Shown here piece by piece: positions 31,686 through 42,624 of a stretch of DNA of 64,000 nt. This DNA is from Closterium sp. NIES-65. Taxonomy: Eukaryota; Streptophyta; Zygnematophyceae; Desmidiales; Closteriaceae. The translations under genes and the position numbers were made by a program. Location of the stretch: positions 1 to 64,000 of the forward strand of contig CANXME010002430.1 of NCBI GenBank assembly GCA_948144175.1, written 5' to 3'. The notes beneath the pieces were generated by a model, which did not search any database, had not been told where the DNA came from, and saw only the letters and a program-made list of their open reading frames with translations. Every line of letters begins with the position of its first letter. Position 1 is the stretch's first letter.

Positions 31686-33684
31686 TGACTCCTCGGAGTA
31701 GAACGTGTTGGAGGGAAGTAGACTCTTGAAAAGATAGAAGCTGAGTTGAGATGCTCTATCACTACACCCGTGGGAAGTAAGTGAGGAACGTCACAACCCG
31801 ACGGCACAAACCGAGTCGACGCCCAGTCAACTTCTGAATTAGCGAAGCTAGAAGCACGGCGGCGAGCACCGAATATGCGCCAGCTGGAAGAATCCATGTT
31901 GATTGCACCCGAATCAGGCACTCCAGGTGTAGATGGTGTCGGACCCAGAGTCACTGTGGGCCAATATTTGGTGTGGAAATGATGGGAGTTTCTGTATGGG
32001 TTCAGAGAAGAATGGAGTGGTCTTGGCAATCTGGTTCTGGAGCTCACAAAAGTCAATAAGTTGCATACCCAGCTATTTTGGTCTTGGGAACATTTTAGCC
32101 CGAGAGGACTAGAAAATCCTAAACTATCGTGTCGAGAAATTCGCTTTCGTCCCAGCAGCTTCGACATTTGCGGCTAGAGGCGGTCTGCTTTTGATTCGGC
32201 GTATAACCGTCAGATCGCGGAAGAAACATAAGCAGGGCCACTCGCAAGCTGCCCTGCCAGACTTTTAGAGAAAATGAATTTCCTATCCCCGTAATTTGCT
32301 TCCAATTGGCTACGGAAGTGCGACTCGCTGGGGCTACAAGATGCTCAGCCACCTGCAACTGCAATGCAAAGGATTCAAACTGCTGGGTCAGTTTAGAACT
32401 CTTTAAACAATCAAAACCAGTGTTCTTTCAGAATACACTAGGCAAATGTTTTACAGTGTAACGCGTGTATCAGAGTAATTTTTTCCTGGGCCGAGCACAT
32501 GCACCACGGGACAACTAAGACACACCCCATTTGCTCCAAGGGATTTGGAGCAGAGGTTTGTTCCATCCATTTTACACATAATATCGTCTTTGGAGATGTT
32601 TGCAACAGCCACTCACGCGTGACAAGCTGGAAGAAACCCAGTAGCCACTTGAGGTATTACGTGGACGGAATGAACCGACCGTCTTGTGGGAGATCCTGGA
32701 AGCCACTCTCTCACTTCCGCGTGGCATACTGGCCATCACTTGCAGAATCAAAATCATGGCTTTTACTGACACCTGGGCTAGCTGGATCCAACTTCAAACT
32801 TGAGGGAGGTGAATGATAAAAATAATCTTAGTTACACCTAAACAAGGAGCAAGTGCATGGAGTGGGAGGTGGAATATCTTTGGAGCTTCTGTTGTTACTA
32901 GTAGGTTTTGAGGGACGCTGCGGCGCGATCCGATTTCAGCAGTGCATTCAATGCAAGTCCTTTCATCGGAACCTGCGGAAAGTTCCGACGAAGCGTCGAT
33001 CGAGAAATGTTCTGGAAAGAAGATACGTACTCCATTGGAGACAAACCCCTGTCACCTAGGAGAGTGTTCAAAACTAACAGACCTTCTGCTGAGTCTGTAT
33101 TTTAATATCCAATCTCGAACAATCATCGATCCCCTCTTCAACGGGGCACATTTCTTGCTGTGCCACACGGTATAGAAATGAACAGGTCTGCACAATCCCG
33201 GTCATAAAGTATAAACATATATTCGTACATATGTTACTATGTACGCCAGGCCCCTAGATTCGTTTTGAGCTAGTCTGAGGCATCAGAGTACACCCCTCTT
33301 CCTAGTCTGGCTGTCAGAGTTGACCAAATTTTAAAGTCTGAAAGTTCAGACTCCGCAAACTTTTCAACGCTGATGTTACAGACTAGCACTCAAATTTTAC
33401 TCTTGTTTGAGAACACCACAACTAACAATTGTTATATGTCTGCATTAGTCTGTCATAGAATCTACAAGATCACATTCCACTACTGGCTCATCTACATGCT
33501 CCTTCCCAGCCCTTGGGGGCTCCTCCCTGTGCCTTGATGCAGGTGCTGTGAACGGCCGGCGCTTCTTGTAAGCGCGCCAAATCTCGACTACTCCTGGGAC
33601 GTTTAACTCATAGTCTAGCAGTGAGATGCAAAGCAGATCGCTCAGCCTACAATCCTTGATGCTGCCCCTCTGCCACCAGGGCCT
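31686..33684. other. Intergenic region without recognised genes
   Basis: Moderately AT-rich, with no supported gene. From about 33260 to 33460 it contains a cluster of AGTCTG/CAGACT motifs in both orientations. A related cluster lies at 51630-51800. Confidence 0.45.
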
Positions 33685-34345
33685 ATTTTATCAGTGTAAA
33701 TCACACTGCTATACTGATGAGAAGGGTGAATTTTAGGGCCTACACTGATGTGTTAGGGTAATTTTTTTGAAACTTAGTGTTACACTGATTTGACAGTGAA
33801 ATGATTTAGGCCACACTGATGGTCTGGGGTAAATTTTTTGAAAACGAAGATTACCCTTAAGGGCGTACAGGGCACCCCCCCCCCCCCCCCCCCTTTCATT
33901 CCCGAAATTTTGCACGAGCGTGATTTCCATCAATCACGCAAGTACCGAAGCGGCCTTCCCCGCAGAATATGCGTTGGCAGCAGTCATCTGTGTAATTGGT
34001 CAGTTTGTTATGTTTCGAGATGTTGCCTGCACTTAGTCAAATCCCTGACCACATTCATACTGTCGGTGGCACAGATGCAAGCCGCGTCACCCAACGAAGC
34101 GACCTACTGCTGTGCCGTGTTGGTTCAGCAAGCTCAGCAGAGTGGGTCAAGCAGTTTCGCATCTCGTCAATATTGTTTCCCGATCTTTATAACGATTAGT
34201 AATCTAAATTCGCGATAAGTGTACACAAAAATTCTACACTGATGCTCTGGGGTAATTTTTTTGAAAATCAATGTTACACTTATGTATCAGTGTAACGAAA
34301 AATTACACACTGATCATAAGGGTTTTCAAAAATGCTACACTGCTA
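33685..34345. repeat. CACTGAT/ATCAGTG array, probable hAT subterminal region
   Basis: The word CACTGAT, its reverse ATCAGTG or close variants recur about ten times, often followed by a T-rich GGGGTAATTTTTTTGAAAA block (about 33745, 33825, 34245). The array abuts the truncated 3' end of the hAT transposase gene. CAGTGTA-like words typify hAT termini, so this is probably the 3' subterminal region. Exact ends and an 8-bp target duplication could not be set. A 17-base C run lies at 33877-33893. Confidence 0.45.
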
Positions 34346-35133
34346 ATCGTGAGTAGCCAAAAACCAAACATAGGCCCTGTCTGCCACGTCTTGATCAGGT
34401 TCTGTCGGGAAAAGCCTCGCTCACACTCGACCGTGCTGAGAGGCAGCACTGCAATCACCACCCAGAGTCCGCCGAGGTTGGGGTACGCCTGCTGCCAATC
34501 GGGTGTGCTGAGAATGGCGGTAAGTCCCGTGTGGAACTTACGCTCACTCTTCGGCGCTCTGGCAAGAACTGGACACAGCGTGCGGAGCTCCCTCATGGCC
34601 TTCTTCTTGTCAATGCCTGCAAGGTATAAGAGGCAACGGTTAGTATAAAGGCCGTGAGAGAGGGGGAACCGGGTGGCATTTCAAACTAACCTGGTAGGAT
34701 CTCGTCGGCTTCATCTGCGTGGAACAACGTGACAAGCGACAAGAGCCACTCCAGGCACTGGGCCTACCGCGCGTCCCGGTCCCATTGCGGTTGCCACAAG
34801 TCAGGGATAAACAGCCTCACTCCAGAAAGAGACTCAAGGTCGCCAAGCTTGGACTGGAGGTTCTCGACGACATGCTCGGCCATGTCGGTGCAGAGCGCCA
34901 CGCACGCGTCGTGGTGGCCGGGCCCACGATAGTTCGGGTTGGTGCGCTCGTGAAGCGTCACCTTGAAGCGGTTGAGACTGCCATCGGACGAAGCTCCCTC
35001 GATCACCATTTCTGGTGAACCACGCGGTCCGTGCTTCTCAATGAAGCGGTACAGCCTCTCGGTTTGCCCTCCCCCGAAGTCGTCACCACAGTCGACGTAA
35101 CGGCTCTCCAAGATCGATGTCGTACGCACAATC
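34346..35133 (-). pseudogene. hAT transposase, C-terminal part (split by element A)
   Basis: Continues the hAT gene of 42625-44568. On the minus strand the codon split by the TSD CAATC resumes with RTTSILESRYVDCGDDFG. An in-frame TAG at 34764-34766 interrupts the exon, which ends DEADEILPG at a GT donor near 34691. The last exon (from about 34622) carries the hAT dimerisation signature: LSTVECERGFSRQNLIKT. The family's usual C-terminal tail after this is missing, and the sequence passes into the CACTGAT array. Confidence 0.8.
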
Positions 35134-35255
35134 TGTCAAATTATAATGTTGTCTAAGCTTTAGTGGGGTAGCCCATATGGGGTACACATTTCTAGGGTTG
35201 CATATTTGTATCACTTTCATTCCATAGTCATTCCATTCTCGTTCTAATTTCCTCA
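35134..35255 (+). repeat. 5' LTR of element A (122 bp)
   Basis: Starts TGTCAAATTATAATG and ends TTTCCTCA, followed directly by the primer-binding site. It is unusually short for a copia LTR. Confidence 0.95.
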
Positions 35256-36400
35256 TGGTATCGAGCAGGTTCCCCCGTGGGAACTGTGCCTAGGGCCCAC
35301 CACATCGAGTTTTTTTTTTTTTTTTTTTTTTTTTCTCCTGCCCGAAGCGCGCTCAGCCCGAGTCGCGCTCTGGGCTCTCACTTCGTCGAGCCGCCCTAGC
35401 GGCCCCAACGCCCTAGCGGCCTCGCAGCCCGTCGATTCGGCCCCGCAGCCCTTCACTGCGGCCCCACCGCCCTTCACTGCGGCCCCGCCGCCCTTCACTG
35501 CGGCCCCGCCGCCCGTCTCAGCGGCCCCGCCGCCCTTTGCTGCGGCCCCGCCGCCTCTCTCGCTGCGGCCCCGCCGCCCTTCTCAGCGGCCCCGCCGCCC
35601 TTTGCTGCGGCCCCGCCGCCCGTCTCAGCGGCCCCGCTGCCCTTCACTCCGGCCCCGCCGCCCTTCGCTGTGGCCCCGCCGCCTCACATTGCAGCCCCGC
35701 CGCCCTTTCCTGCGGCCCCGCCGCCTCACACTGAGGCCCCGCCGCCCGTCTCAGCGGCCCCGCCGCCCTTCGCTGCGGCCCCGCCGCCTCTATCGCTGCG
35801 GCCCCGCCGCCCTTCTCAGCGGCCCCGCCACCCTTCTCAGCGGCCCCGCCGCCCTTCTCAGCGGCCCCGCCGCCCTTCTCAACGGCCCCGCCGCCCTTCT
35901 CTGCGGCCCCGCCGCCTCTCTCACTGCGGCCCCGCCGCCCTTCTCAGCGGCCCCGCCGCCCTTCACGGCGGCCCCGCCGCCCTTCACTCCGGCCCCGCCG
36001 CCCCTCCCACTGCGTCCCCGCCACCTACCTTGCGGCCCCGCCGCCCTACCACCGGCCCTACCGCCCTACACCGCCCGCGCCGCCCGAGCCACCCGAGCCG
36101 CCCGAGCCGCCTGAGCCGCTGAGGAGCCGAGCCGCCCGACCTGCCCGAGCCGCCCAAGCCGCCTGAGCCGCTGAGGAGCCGAGCCGCCCGGCCCGCTCGA
36201 GCCGCCCGAGCCGCCCGAGCCGCCTGAGGAGCCGAGCCGCCGGTGCCGCGGAGCTGCAGTTGCTGCTGAGTTGTCCGAGCAGCCGTGTTGCCGTGTTGCT
36301 GTGCTACTAAGCTGCCCGAACCGCCCTGTCTAGTGAGAGCAGCGCTTCTATCACTGCACTGCCCCTGTCGTACAGTTGGTACTGCTAGTCTACTGTTGTC
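35256..36400 (+). repeat. Minisatellite leader of element A
   Basis: Between PBS and gag lie 1.1 kb of leader. It has a T run (about 35311-35333), then about 30 units of a roughly 20-bp GC repeat (CGGCCCCGCCGCCC plus a variable TTCTCAG or TTCACTG block) from 35440 to 36060, then CCGAGCCGCC repeats to about 36240. No start codon is seen before the gag ATG at 36401, so the repeat is likely untranslated and strongly structured in RNA. Confidence 0.8.
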
Positions 36401-37937
36401 ATGGCTACCCCTAGTGTCCTCGCGTTTGACGCTGAGGGTCGAGCCATTGACTTTGAGGTCTGGGTCGACGACCTGCAGCTGTTCTTACAGTGCGATAGGG
36501 CAGACGGTCTCTCTCTCTTTGACCTCACCTCTGACGCCTCTCCTGCCCCTGCTGCTGATGCTGACCCCACTGTTCGCTCCCAATGGGCCACGCGCGATGC
36601 TGTTGCACGTCTTGCTGTGCGTCGCCACCTGCCTACCACTGAGCGCGCGCACTTTAGTCAGTACAAGAGTGCTCACACCTTGTACGACGCTGTAGTTGCG
36701 CGCTACTCTTCCCCTGCCACTGCTGCACTGAGTCGCCTCATGCTATCGTACCTCTTTCCTGACCTTGCTGCCTTTCCCACAGTCGCTGACCTCATTACGC
36801 ACCTCCGCACTAGTGACACTAGATACCGCGCCGCGCTGCCTGCTGAGTTCTGCTCCAAGAACCCCCCCCCCATGTACATCACTCTCTACTATATAGTAAC
36901 CCGCCTTCCTGACTCCCTTCGTGTAGTCAGGGACCACTTCCTCTCAGTCTGTCCCACCACTCTCACTGTTGACCTCTTAGAGAAGGCCCTCCTAGCAGCG
37001 GAGAAGACCATAGTCGCTGTAGGAGCCTCTCGTGGTGACCCTCGCACCCCCATCTTTGAGGGGTGTTCTCCTTCCCCCCTTTTGCCCCCTGTCGCCTCTG
37101 CCGCTGCGGCCGACCTCGTTGGTCTTGAGTCGGTCGGTGCGGCGTCTGCCCCTAGTGGGAGACGCCGCTCTGGCAAGGGCAAGGGGGGCAAGGGCGCGGG
37201 TGGAGCTAGCGGGGGTGGTGGAGGTGGCGGTGGAGGCGGCGGAGGGAGTGGGGGTGGCGGTGGGAGTGGTGGCGGGGGTGGAGGTGTCGATGGCAGCAGT
37301 GGAGGCGGAGGCGGCGGAGGCGGCGGCGGTGCTAGCGGAGGCGGCGGTGGTGGCGGAGGTGGAGGAGGCGGTGGTGGAGGAGGTGGCGGTGGTCGGGGTG
37401 GCGCTTTGTAGCGGAGCAGCCCTGGTGGTGGTCAGCGCCAGCAGAAGCAGCAGCAGCAGCAGGGCTCTCGGGACATTCCCCCCCCCTCAGCAGCTCCGTG
37501 AGTGGTACGCGCACCGTCTGCGTGGTGGGGGTTTTGGTCCGTGCACCTACGTCCTTCGCTCCGGCGACCGCGCGGGTGAGCAGTGTGGGGGTGCCCACCC
37601 CACCCAGCGCTGCTTTGGCCGCCTAACGAACGCTTGGCGTCAGCAGTTCCCGGAGGCCAGTGAGATCCCCCGCTGGGGAGAGCTTTCTAGGGCAGGCGTA
37701 GCTATCTATGATCTTGACTTTGATGCTATCCTTGCTGCCATGAATGCTGTGACTATTAGTGATGAGGGTGACTGTTACCGGTGCTTTCCGCCCGACCCGG
37801 GCATTGGTACTGCTGCTCTTGGTGCTGGTGAGGCGGCTCCTCTAGGTGCCAGTGCGTCTGCGCCCTCAGGTGCTGGTGAGTCTGCGCTCTCAGGTACCAC
37901 GTCGGCTTCGGCCTCCCTCACCTTCACACTTGACTAA
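36401..37937 (+). pseudogene. Element A gag with Gly-rich tract and Cys/His motif
   Basis: ATG 36401 opens a gag-like capsid region (LAFDAEGRAIDFEVWVDDLQ, YLFPDLAAFPTVADLITHLR) of about 255 residues. A (GGN)n tract runs from about 37200 to 37400. The gag frame closes at 37411, and the protein resumes one frame away, so an indel lies in the Gly tract. Downstream comes REWYAHRL and a Cys/His motif spaced C-X13-C-X3-H-X4-C (about 37544-37612). The frame then reaches the protease site, which reads TFTLD then TAA (37935-37937) then GAS. The catalytic Ser codon is therefore a stop. A second stop (TGA) follows at 37959. Confidence 0.8.
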
Positions 37938-37961
37938 GGGGCTTCTCGCTCCTTCTTTTGA

Positions 37962-39362
37962 GACCGCACCACACTCACGCCGCTTGGTTGGCCGGTTGCA
38001 GTCTCCCTGGCAAACCTCTCTGGGGGTCCTGTCCTCTCTCACTTCTCCACTGTCCTCCCGTGTCCGGCTGCCCCCTCTGGCACCTTGTGTGGTCTTTACC
38101 TCCCCTCGTTCTCTACAAACTTGGTGAGTGGTGCTGACCTGCAGGATGCGGGGGTTCATCAGTTTGCTCCTGTGAGTAAGCGGGTGACCCACTGCTCGGA
38201 CGCTCGCACAGGCCGGCACCTGGCCACGTTTACGCGTCGGCCGGGGTCAAGACTCTACACCCTGACCTCTGGGTCTCCTCTTGTCCCTGCGTCTAGCCAG
38301 GTAGCTGCGTCGGTTCAGGTGTTTGCTGCAGCGTCCAGGTCTGGTCCTGAGTCTGCCCCCTGCTCGTGTTGCCTCCTGTCTCACGAGACTCTCCTGTGGC
38401 ACCACCGTCTTGGTCACCCCTCCCTGCCTCGTCTCCGAGGCATGGCTTCCCGTGTCCTTGTCTCTGGTCTCCCCCGGTCCCTCCCTCCCCTTACTCCAGG
38501 GCCTAGTCCTTCCTGTGTTCCCTGTGTCGAGGGGCGGCTCCGAGCTGCCCCTCACTCCTCTCAGTTTCCCCCGACAGAGGCCCCGCTGCAGACGCTTCAC
38601 ATGGACGTGTGGGGCCCGGCTCGCGTCCGTGGACAGGGTCACGAGCGCTACTTCCTGCTGGTGGTTGACGACTACTCGCGTTACACCTCAGTCTTCCCCT
38701 TGTGCAGCAAGGGTGATGTCACTGAGGTGTTGATCGACTGGATCCGCGCAGCTCGTCTCCAGCTCAGGAGGAGCTTCGGCTCGGACTTTCCTGTTCTGCG
38801 TCTGCACTCTGACCGAGGCGGAGAGTTCTCCTCTGGTCTTCTGCGAGCCTACTGTCGTCCGCAAGGCATCCGCCAGACCTTTACGCTTCCGGACTCTCCA
38901 CAGCAAAATGGGATTGCTGAGCGCCGCATTGGCATGGTCATGGACGTCGCTCGTACGTCCATGATGCATGCGGCTGCCCCCCATTTTCTGTGGCCGTTTG
39001 CGGTTCGGTACGCGGCGCATCAGATCAACCTTCACCCCAGGGTCTCCATGCCAGAGACCTCCCCAGCTCTGCTATGGATGGGGAAGGTAGGCGATGCGTC
39101 TGCGTTCCGTGTCTGGGGATCTCGCGCGTTTGTTCGCGACTTGTCTGCGGACAAGCTGTCCCCTCGTGCTGCTCCTTGTGTCTTCCTTGGCTTCCCCCCT
39201 GACTCACCAGGGTGGCAGTTCTACCACCCCTCCTCTCGTCGTGTTCTGTCCTCCCAGGACGTCACGTTTGATGAGTCGGTCCCCTACTACGTCTCTTCCC
39301 CTACCGCACTCCTTCCCTCCCCCCGCCGCCGCACTTCCTTGTGCCAGGTCCCCCCCAGGTAG
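37962..39362 (+). pseudogene. Element A integrase region
   Basis: The same frame as the protease remnant stays open from 37962 to 39362. It carries the pre-integrase zinc region (LLWHHRLGHPSLPRLRGM ... CVPCVEGR), an integrase DDE core (MDVWGPARV with the first Asp, LHSDRGGEFSSG with the second, and NGIAERRIGMVMD with the Glu) and the copia C-terminal RVWGSRAFV and VFLGFPPDS blocks. It ends at TAG 39360-39362 before the linker. Confidence 0.88.
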
Positions 39363-39419
39363 ACCCCCTCCCCCCTCAGGGTCCTGCCCCTTCAGGTGTG
39401 TCCTAGGTAGACGCAGTCA

Positions 39420-40039
39420 AGCCGGTCGAGGTTGCTGGTGACTGTGGTACTGCTGCGGGTGCTGAGCCTGGGGGTGCTAACTCTGGGGGTGCTGCGCGAG
39501 TGGGTGCTGAGCCTGGGGGTACTGAGCCTGGGGGTGCTACGACTGGGGGTGCTAAGCCTTGGGGTCCTTTGCCTGGGGTTGCTGCGTCTGGAGCTGCTGA
39601 GCCTGGGGGTACTGTGTTTGGAGCTGCTGAGCCTGGGGGTGCGGAGCCCGCGGCCGCTGGACCTGCTCGTGTGGCGTCTGGCGGTTCTGGGCCTGGTGGT
39701 TCTCCGGGTGCTTCGTCTCGGCGGGATCCACTCTCTCCACAGGAGCTGCGCGAGTGGTTTGCCCGGCGCTGGAGTCGTACAGCTTGAGCTGGTGCTTCTT
39801 CGGCTGCTGAGGGTGCTGGTGCCGCCGGTCTCGGAGGTGCTAGCCCTGGGAGTGCTGGAGTTGCTGCGCCTGCGAGTGCGACTAGAGTCAGAGCTGCTGA
39901 GTGTGTTGGCGCTGAGACTACTGCTGTCTGTCCTAGCGGCGGTCCTGCTGCGGGTGCTGCTGGTGCTGCTGGAGGTACTCGAGCTGGAGGTACTGTTGGA
40001 GCTGGTGCTGCCACTTAGGGTGCTGGTGTTGTCCCTGCT
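39420..40039 (+). repeat. Coding tandem repeat between integrase and RT of element A
   Basis: 18-27 bp units around GCTGAGCCTGGGGGTGCT encode Ala-Glu-Pro-Gly-Gly peptide repeats (about 39440-39650), followed by LREWFARRW. The frame is broken here. The same position in element C holds a different repeat with the same kind of composition, so the linker is fast-evolving. Confidence 0.7.
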
Positions 40040-42247
40040 GTGTCTGGAGGCGCCGCGCGGCCTCGGCTGTACTTTGTTCCGCTCCTTCAGCAGCTTCTTG
40101 GTCTTCCTCCTCCCTTAGAGTGTCCACCGCCTGTCCAGTCACAGTTACAATTACCGCCAGCCTCCCCACTGCCTGCTCCTTCTCCCTACACTGGTCCTAC
40201 TGGAGGTCTTTCTGAGCGTCGTGAGCCTGCGTCTTGTCCTGCCTCACCTGTTCGTGCTGCTCGCGCTAGTGGTCGCGGTTCGCGTCATCGTCCTCCTCTT
40301 GTCCCTGGCACGCACCGGATGTCTCTGTGTCCGTCCATTGCTCCTCTGCGTGCCCCTTTGCCTTCTCCTCCTGAGTCCTCTCTTCCTGCCCTTGCCGACC
40401 CGGAGTGGGACTCTCTTCGTGCTGCCAGTCCTACTGTCACGCGTCTGCTTGCTACTGTCGTCACCGACCCCTCTTTTGAGTCCACTGCTGCGTCTGCTCT
40501 TGTTGCTCAGCTCGTCGACTTTGCTGCTCGCTGTTGTCTAGACTACGCTGCTAGTCTCGTTGCTGAGTCTGCGTCTCTCTGTCCTCCGTCCGTCGGGGGT
40601 GAGTGTGCTCTTGGCACGGACGTCCTTGAGGACAGGCAGGAGGAGTTCCACTATATGGCAGCTGCTTCACCTCATCTCGTGTCCGTACTGCTTACCCCTG
40701 AGGGAGACCCGGATGCACTTGACATCCCGACTCCGCGCTCTTACACGGAGGCCGTAGAGGTTCCCTACTCCTCTCAGTGGCAGGCAGCTATGGATGCAGA
40801 GATGGCTTCCTGGAAGTCCACAGGCACCTACGTTGACGCGGTTCCCCCACCTGGGGCGAACATCGTCAGTGGCATGTGGATCTTCAGTGTGAAGCGGCCG
40901 CCGGGCTCTTCGCCTGTCTTCAAGGCGCGGTACGTGGCTCGTGGCTTCAGTCAGCCGCAGGGAGTTGACTACTTTCAGACCTTCTCTCCCACCCCGAAGA
41001 TGACCACTCTTCGGGTGCTGCTACACATAGCCGCTCAGCGTGACTACAAGCTTCACTCCCTTGATTTCAGCACTGCTTTTCTGCAGGGTAGCCTTCACGA
41101 GGAGATCTGGCTGCGCCGTCCACCTGGCTTCACTGAGACTTTCCCTCCTGGCACCCAGTGGAGCCTCCAACGGCCAGTCTACGGTCTCCGCCAGGCACCG
41201 CGCGAGTGGCACGACACACTGAGGACTACACTTGCGGCTCTTGGGTTTGCTCCCTCTACTGCTGACCCGTCGCTGTTTCTACGCACCGACACCTCTTTGC
41301 CGCTGTTCTACATCCTCGTGTACGTCGACGACTTGGTCTTTGCCACTGCTAACACTGCTGGACTCGCCCACGTGAAGTTGGAGCTGCAGAAGAGACACAC
41401 GTGCACAGACCTGGGTGAACTGCGCAGCTACCTTGGCTTGCAGATCACCCGGGACAGAGCACGCCGCACCATTACCCTGACTCAGTCACACATGGTGCAG
41501 CAGGTCCTTCAGCGCTTCGGCTTCACGTACTCCTCGCCTCAGGCCACTCCTCTACCTACTCGCCACTCGCTCTCAGCTCTGCCTTCGGATGAGTCCGTAG
41601 AGTCGAGTGGCCCGTACCCAGAGCTTGTTGGCTGCCTCATGTACCTGATGACGTGCACACGACCTGACCTTGCATACCCTCTTAGCATTCTTGCACGCTA
41701 TGTTGCTCCTGGGAGACACAGACCAGAGCACATGGCTGCAGCGAAGAGGGTGTTGCGCTACTTGTGCAGTACGTCGGGCATGGGGCTAGTGCTTGGAGGG
41801 CAGAGTCCAGTGGTCCTCACAGGGCACGCGGACGCTTCTTGGGCTGATGACCAGGCTACGCAGCGGTCGTCACAGGGCTACATCTTCAGCCTTGGTTCCG
41901 GCTCTGTTTCGTGGCGGGCTACTCGCTCGTCCTCTGTTCTCGGCTCCAGTTGTGAGGCCGAGATCTACGCTGGGGCCATGGCTGCATAGGAATTTCGCTG
42001 GCTCACCTACCTGCTGACCGGCCTTGGAGAGCCGCCTCGTTCTCCTCCAGTGCTGTACGTAGACAACAAGGCCATGCTGGCCTTGTGTCGAGAGCAGAGA
42101 CTGGAGCACAGAACAAAGCACATTGCTCTTCGCTACTTCCTTGCTCGTGAGCTACAGCAGCGTGGTCGGTTGCGGCTTGCGTACGTGGCCTCTGAGGCCA
42201 ACAGTGCTGATGTTTTCACCAAGGCACTTGCGCCTTGTGATCATTAG
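40040..42247 (+). pseudogene. Element A reverse transcriptase and RNase H
   Basis: Open from 40040 to TAG 41987-41989, then in the same frame to 42247. The RT shows motif A LDFSTAFLQG, YGLRQAPREW and the catalytic YVDDLVFAT box. RNase H begins LTGHADASWADDQATQRS and includes SSCEAEIYAGAMAA. A CAG-type codon has become TAG in the middle of RNase H, after which the end of the domain continues (YVDNKAMLALCREQ, ASEANSADVFTKALAP). All RT catalytic residues are present. Confidence 0.88.
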
Positions 42248-42506
42248 CGCTTCTGTACTCAGCTTGGTCTTGTGCCTGTCTTGCCTCACTTGGTCACTTC
42301 TTGACCTTGCTTGTACTATCACATATATATTCTCCTGCTCTTGCTTGCTTAGCCTCTTATATATAAATATGTGCTCCTACATGTGAACTGGCCTTGAACT
42401 TGTGCTCGGAATGTGTGGTGACTTTGTGATCCACCCTAAGCTTTGCTTTGCTTTGCTTGAGTGGTCTTGTGACCCCTTGTTCTCCCCCACTTTGCCTATG
42501 GAGGTG

Positions 42507-42624
42507 TGTCAAATTATAATGTTGTCTAGGCTTTAGTGGGGTAGCCCATATGGGGTACACATTTCTAGGGTTGCATATTTGTATCACTTTCATTCCATAG
42601 TCATTCCATTCTTGTTTTTCCTCA
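42507..42624 (+). repeat. 3' LTR of element A (118 bp)
   Basis: Matches the 5' LTR except for about two substitutions and four missing bases near its end. Preceded by the polypurine tract GGAGGTG and followed by the target duplication CAATC. Confidence 0.95.

Larger units (their letters stand above)
35134..42624 (+). mobile_element. Ty1/copia LTR retrotransposon A, nested in the hAT gene
   Basis: 7.49 kb, bounded by short LTRs (122 and 118 bp, TG...CA) and flanked by a perfect 5-bp target duplication CAATC (35129-35133, 42625-42629). The order is copia: gag, protease, integrase, reverse transcriptase, RNase H. A PBS-like TGGTATCGAGCAGG starts at 35256. The PPT GGAGGTG abuts the 3' LTR. A long GC-rich repeat leader precedes gag. 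The two LTRs differ by about two substitutions and a 4-bp gap, so insertion was fairly recent, yet the coding region has a frameshift and several stops, so it is not autonomous now. Confidence 0.95.
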
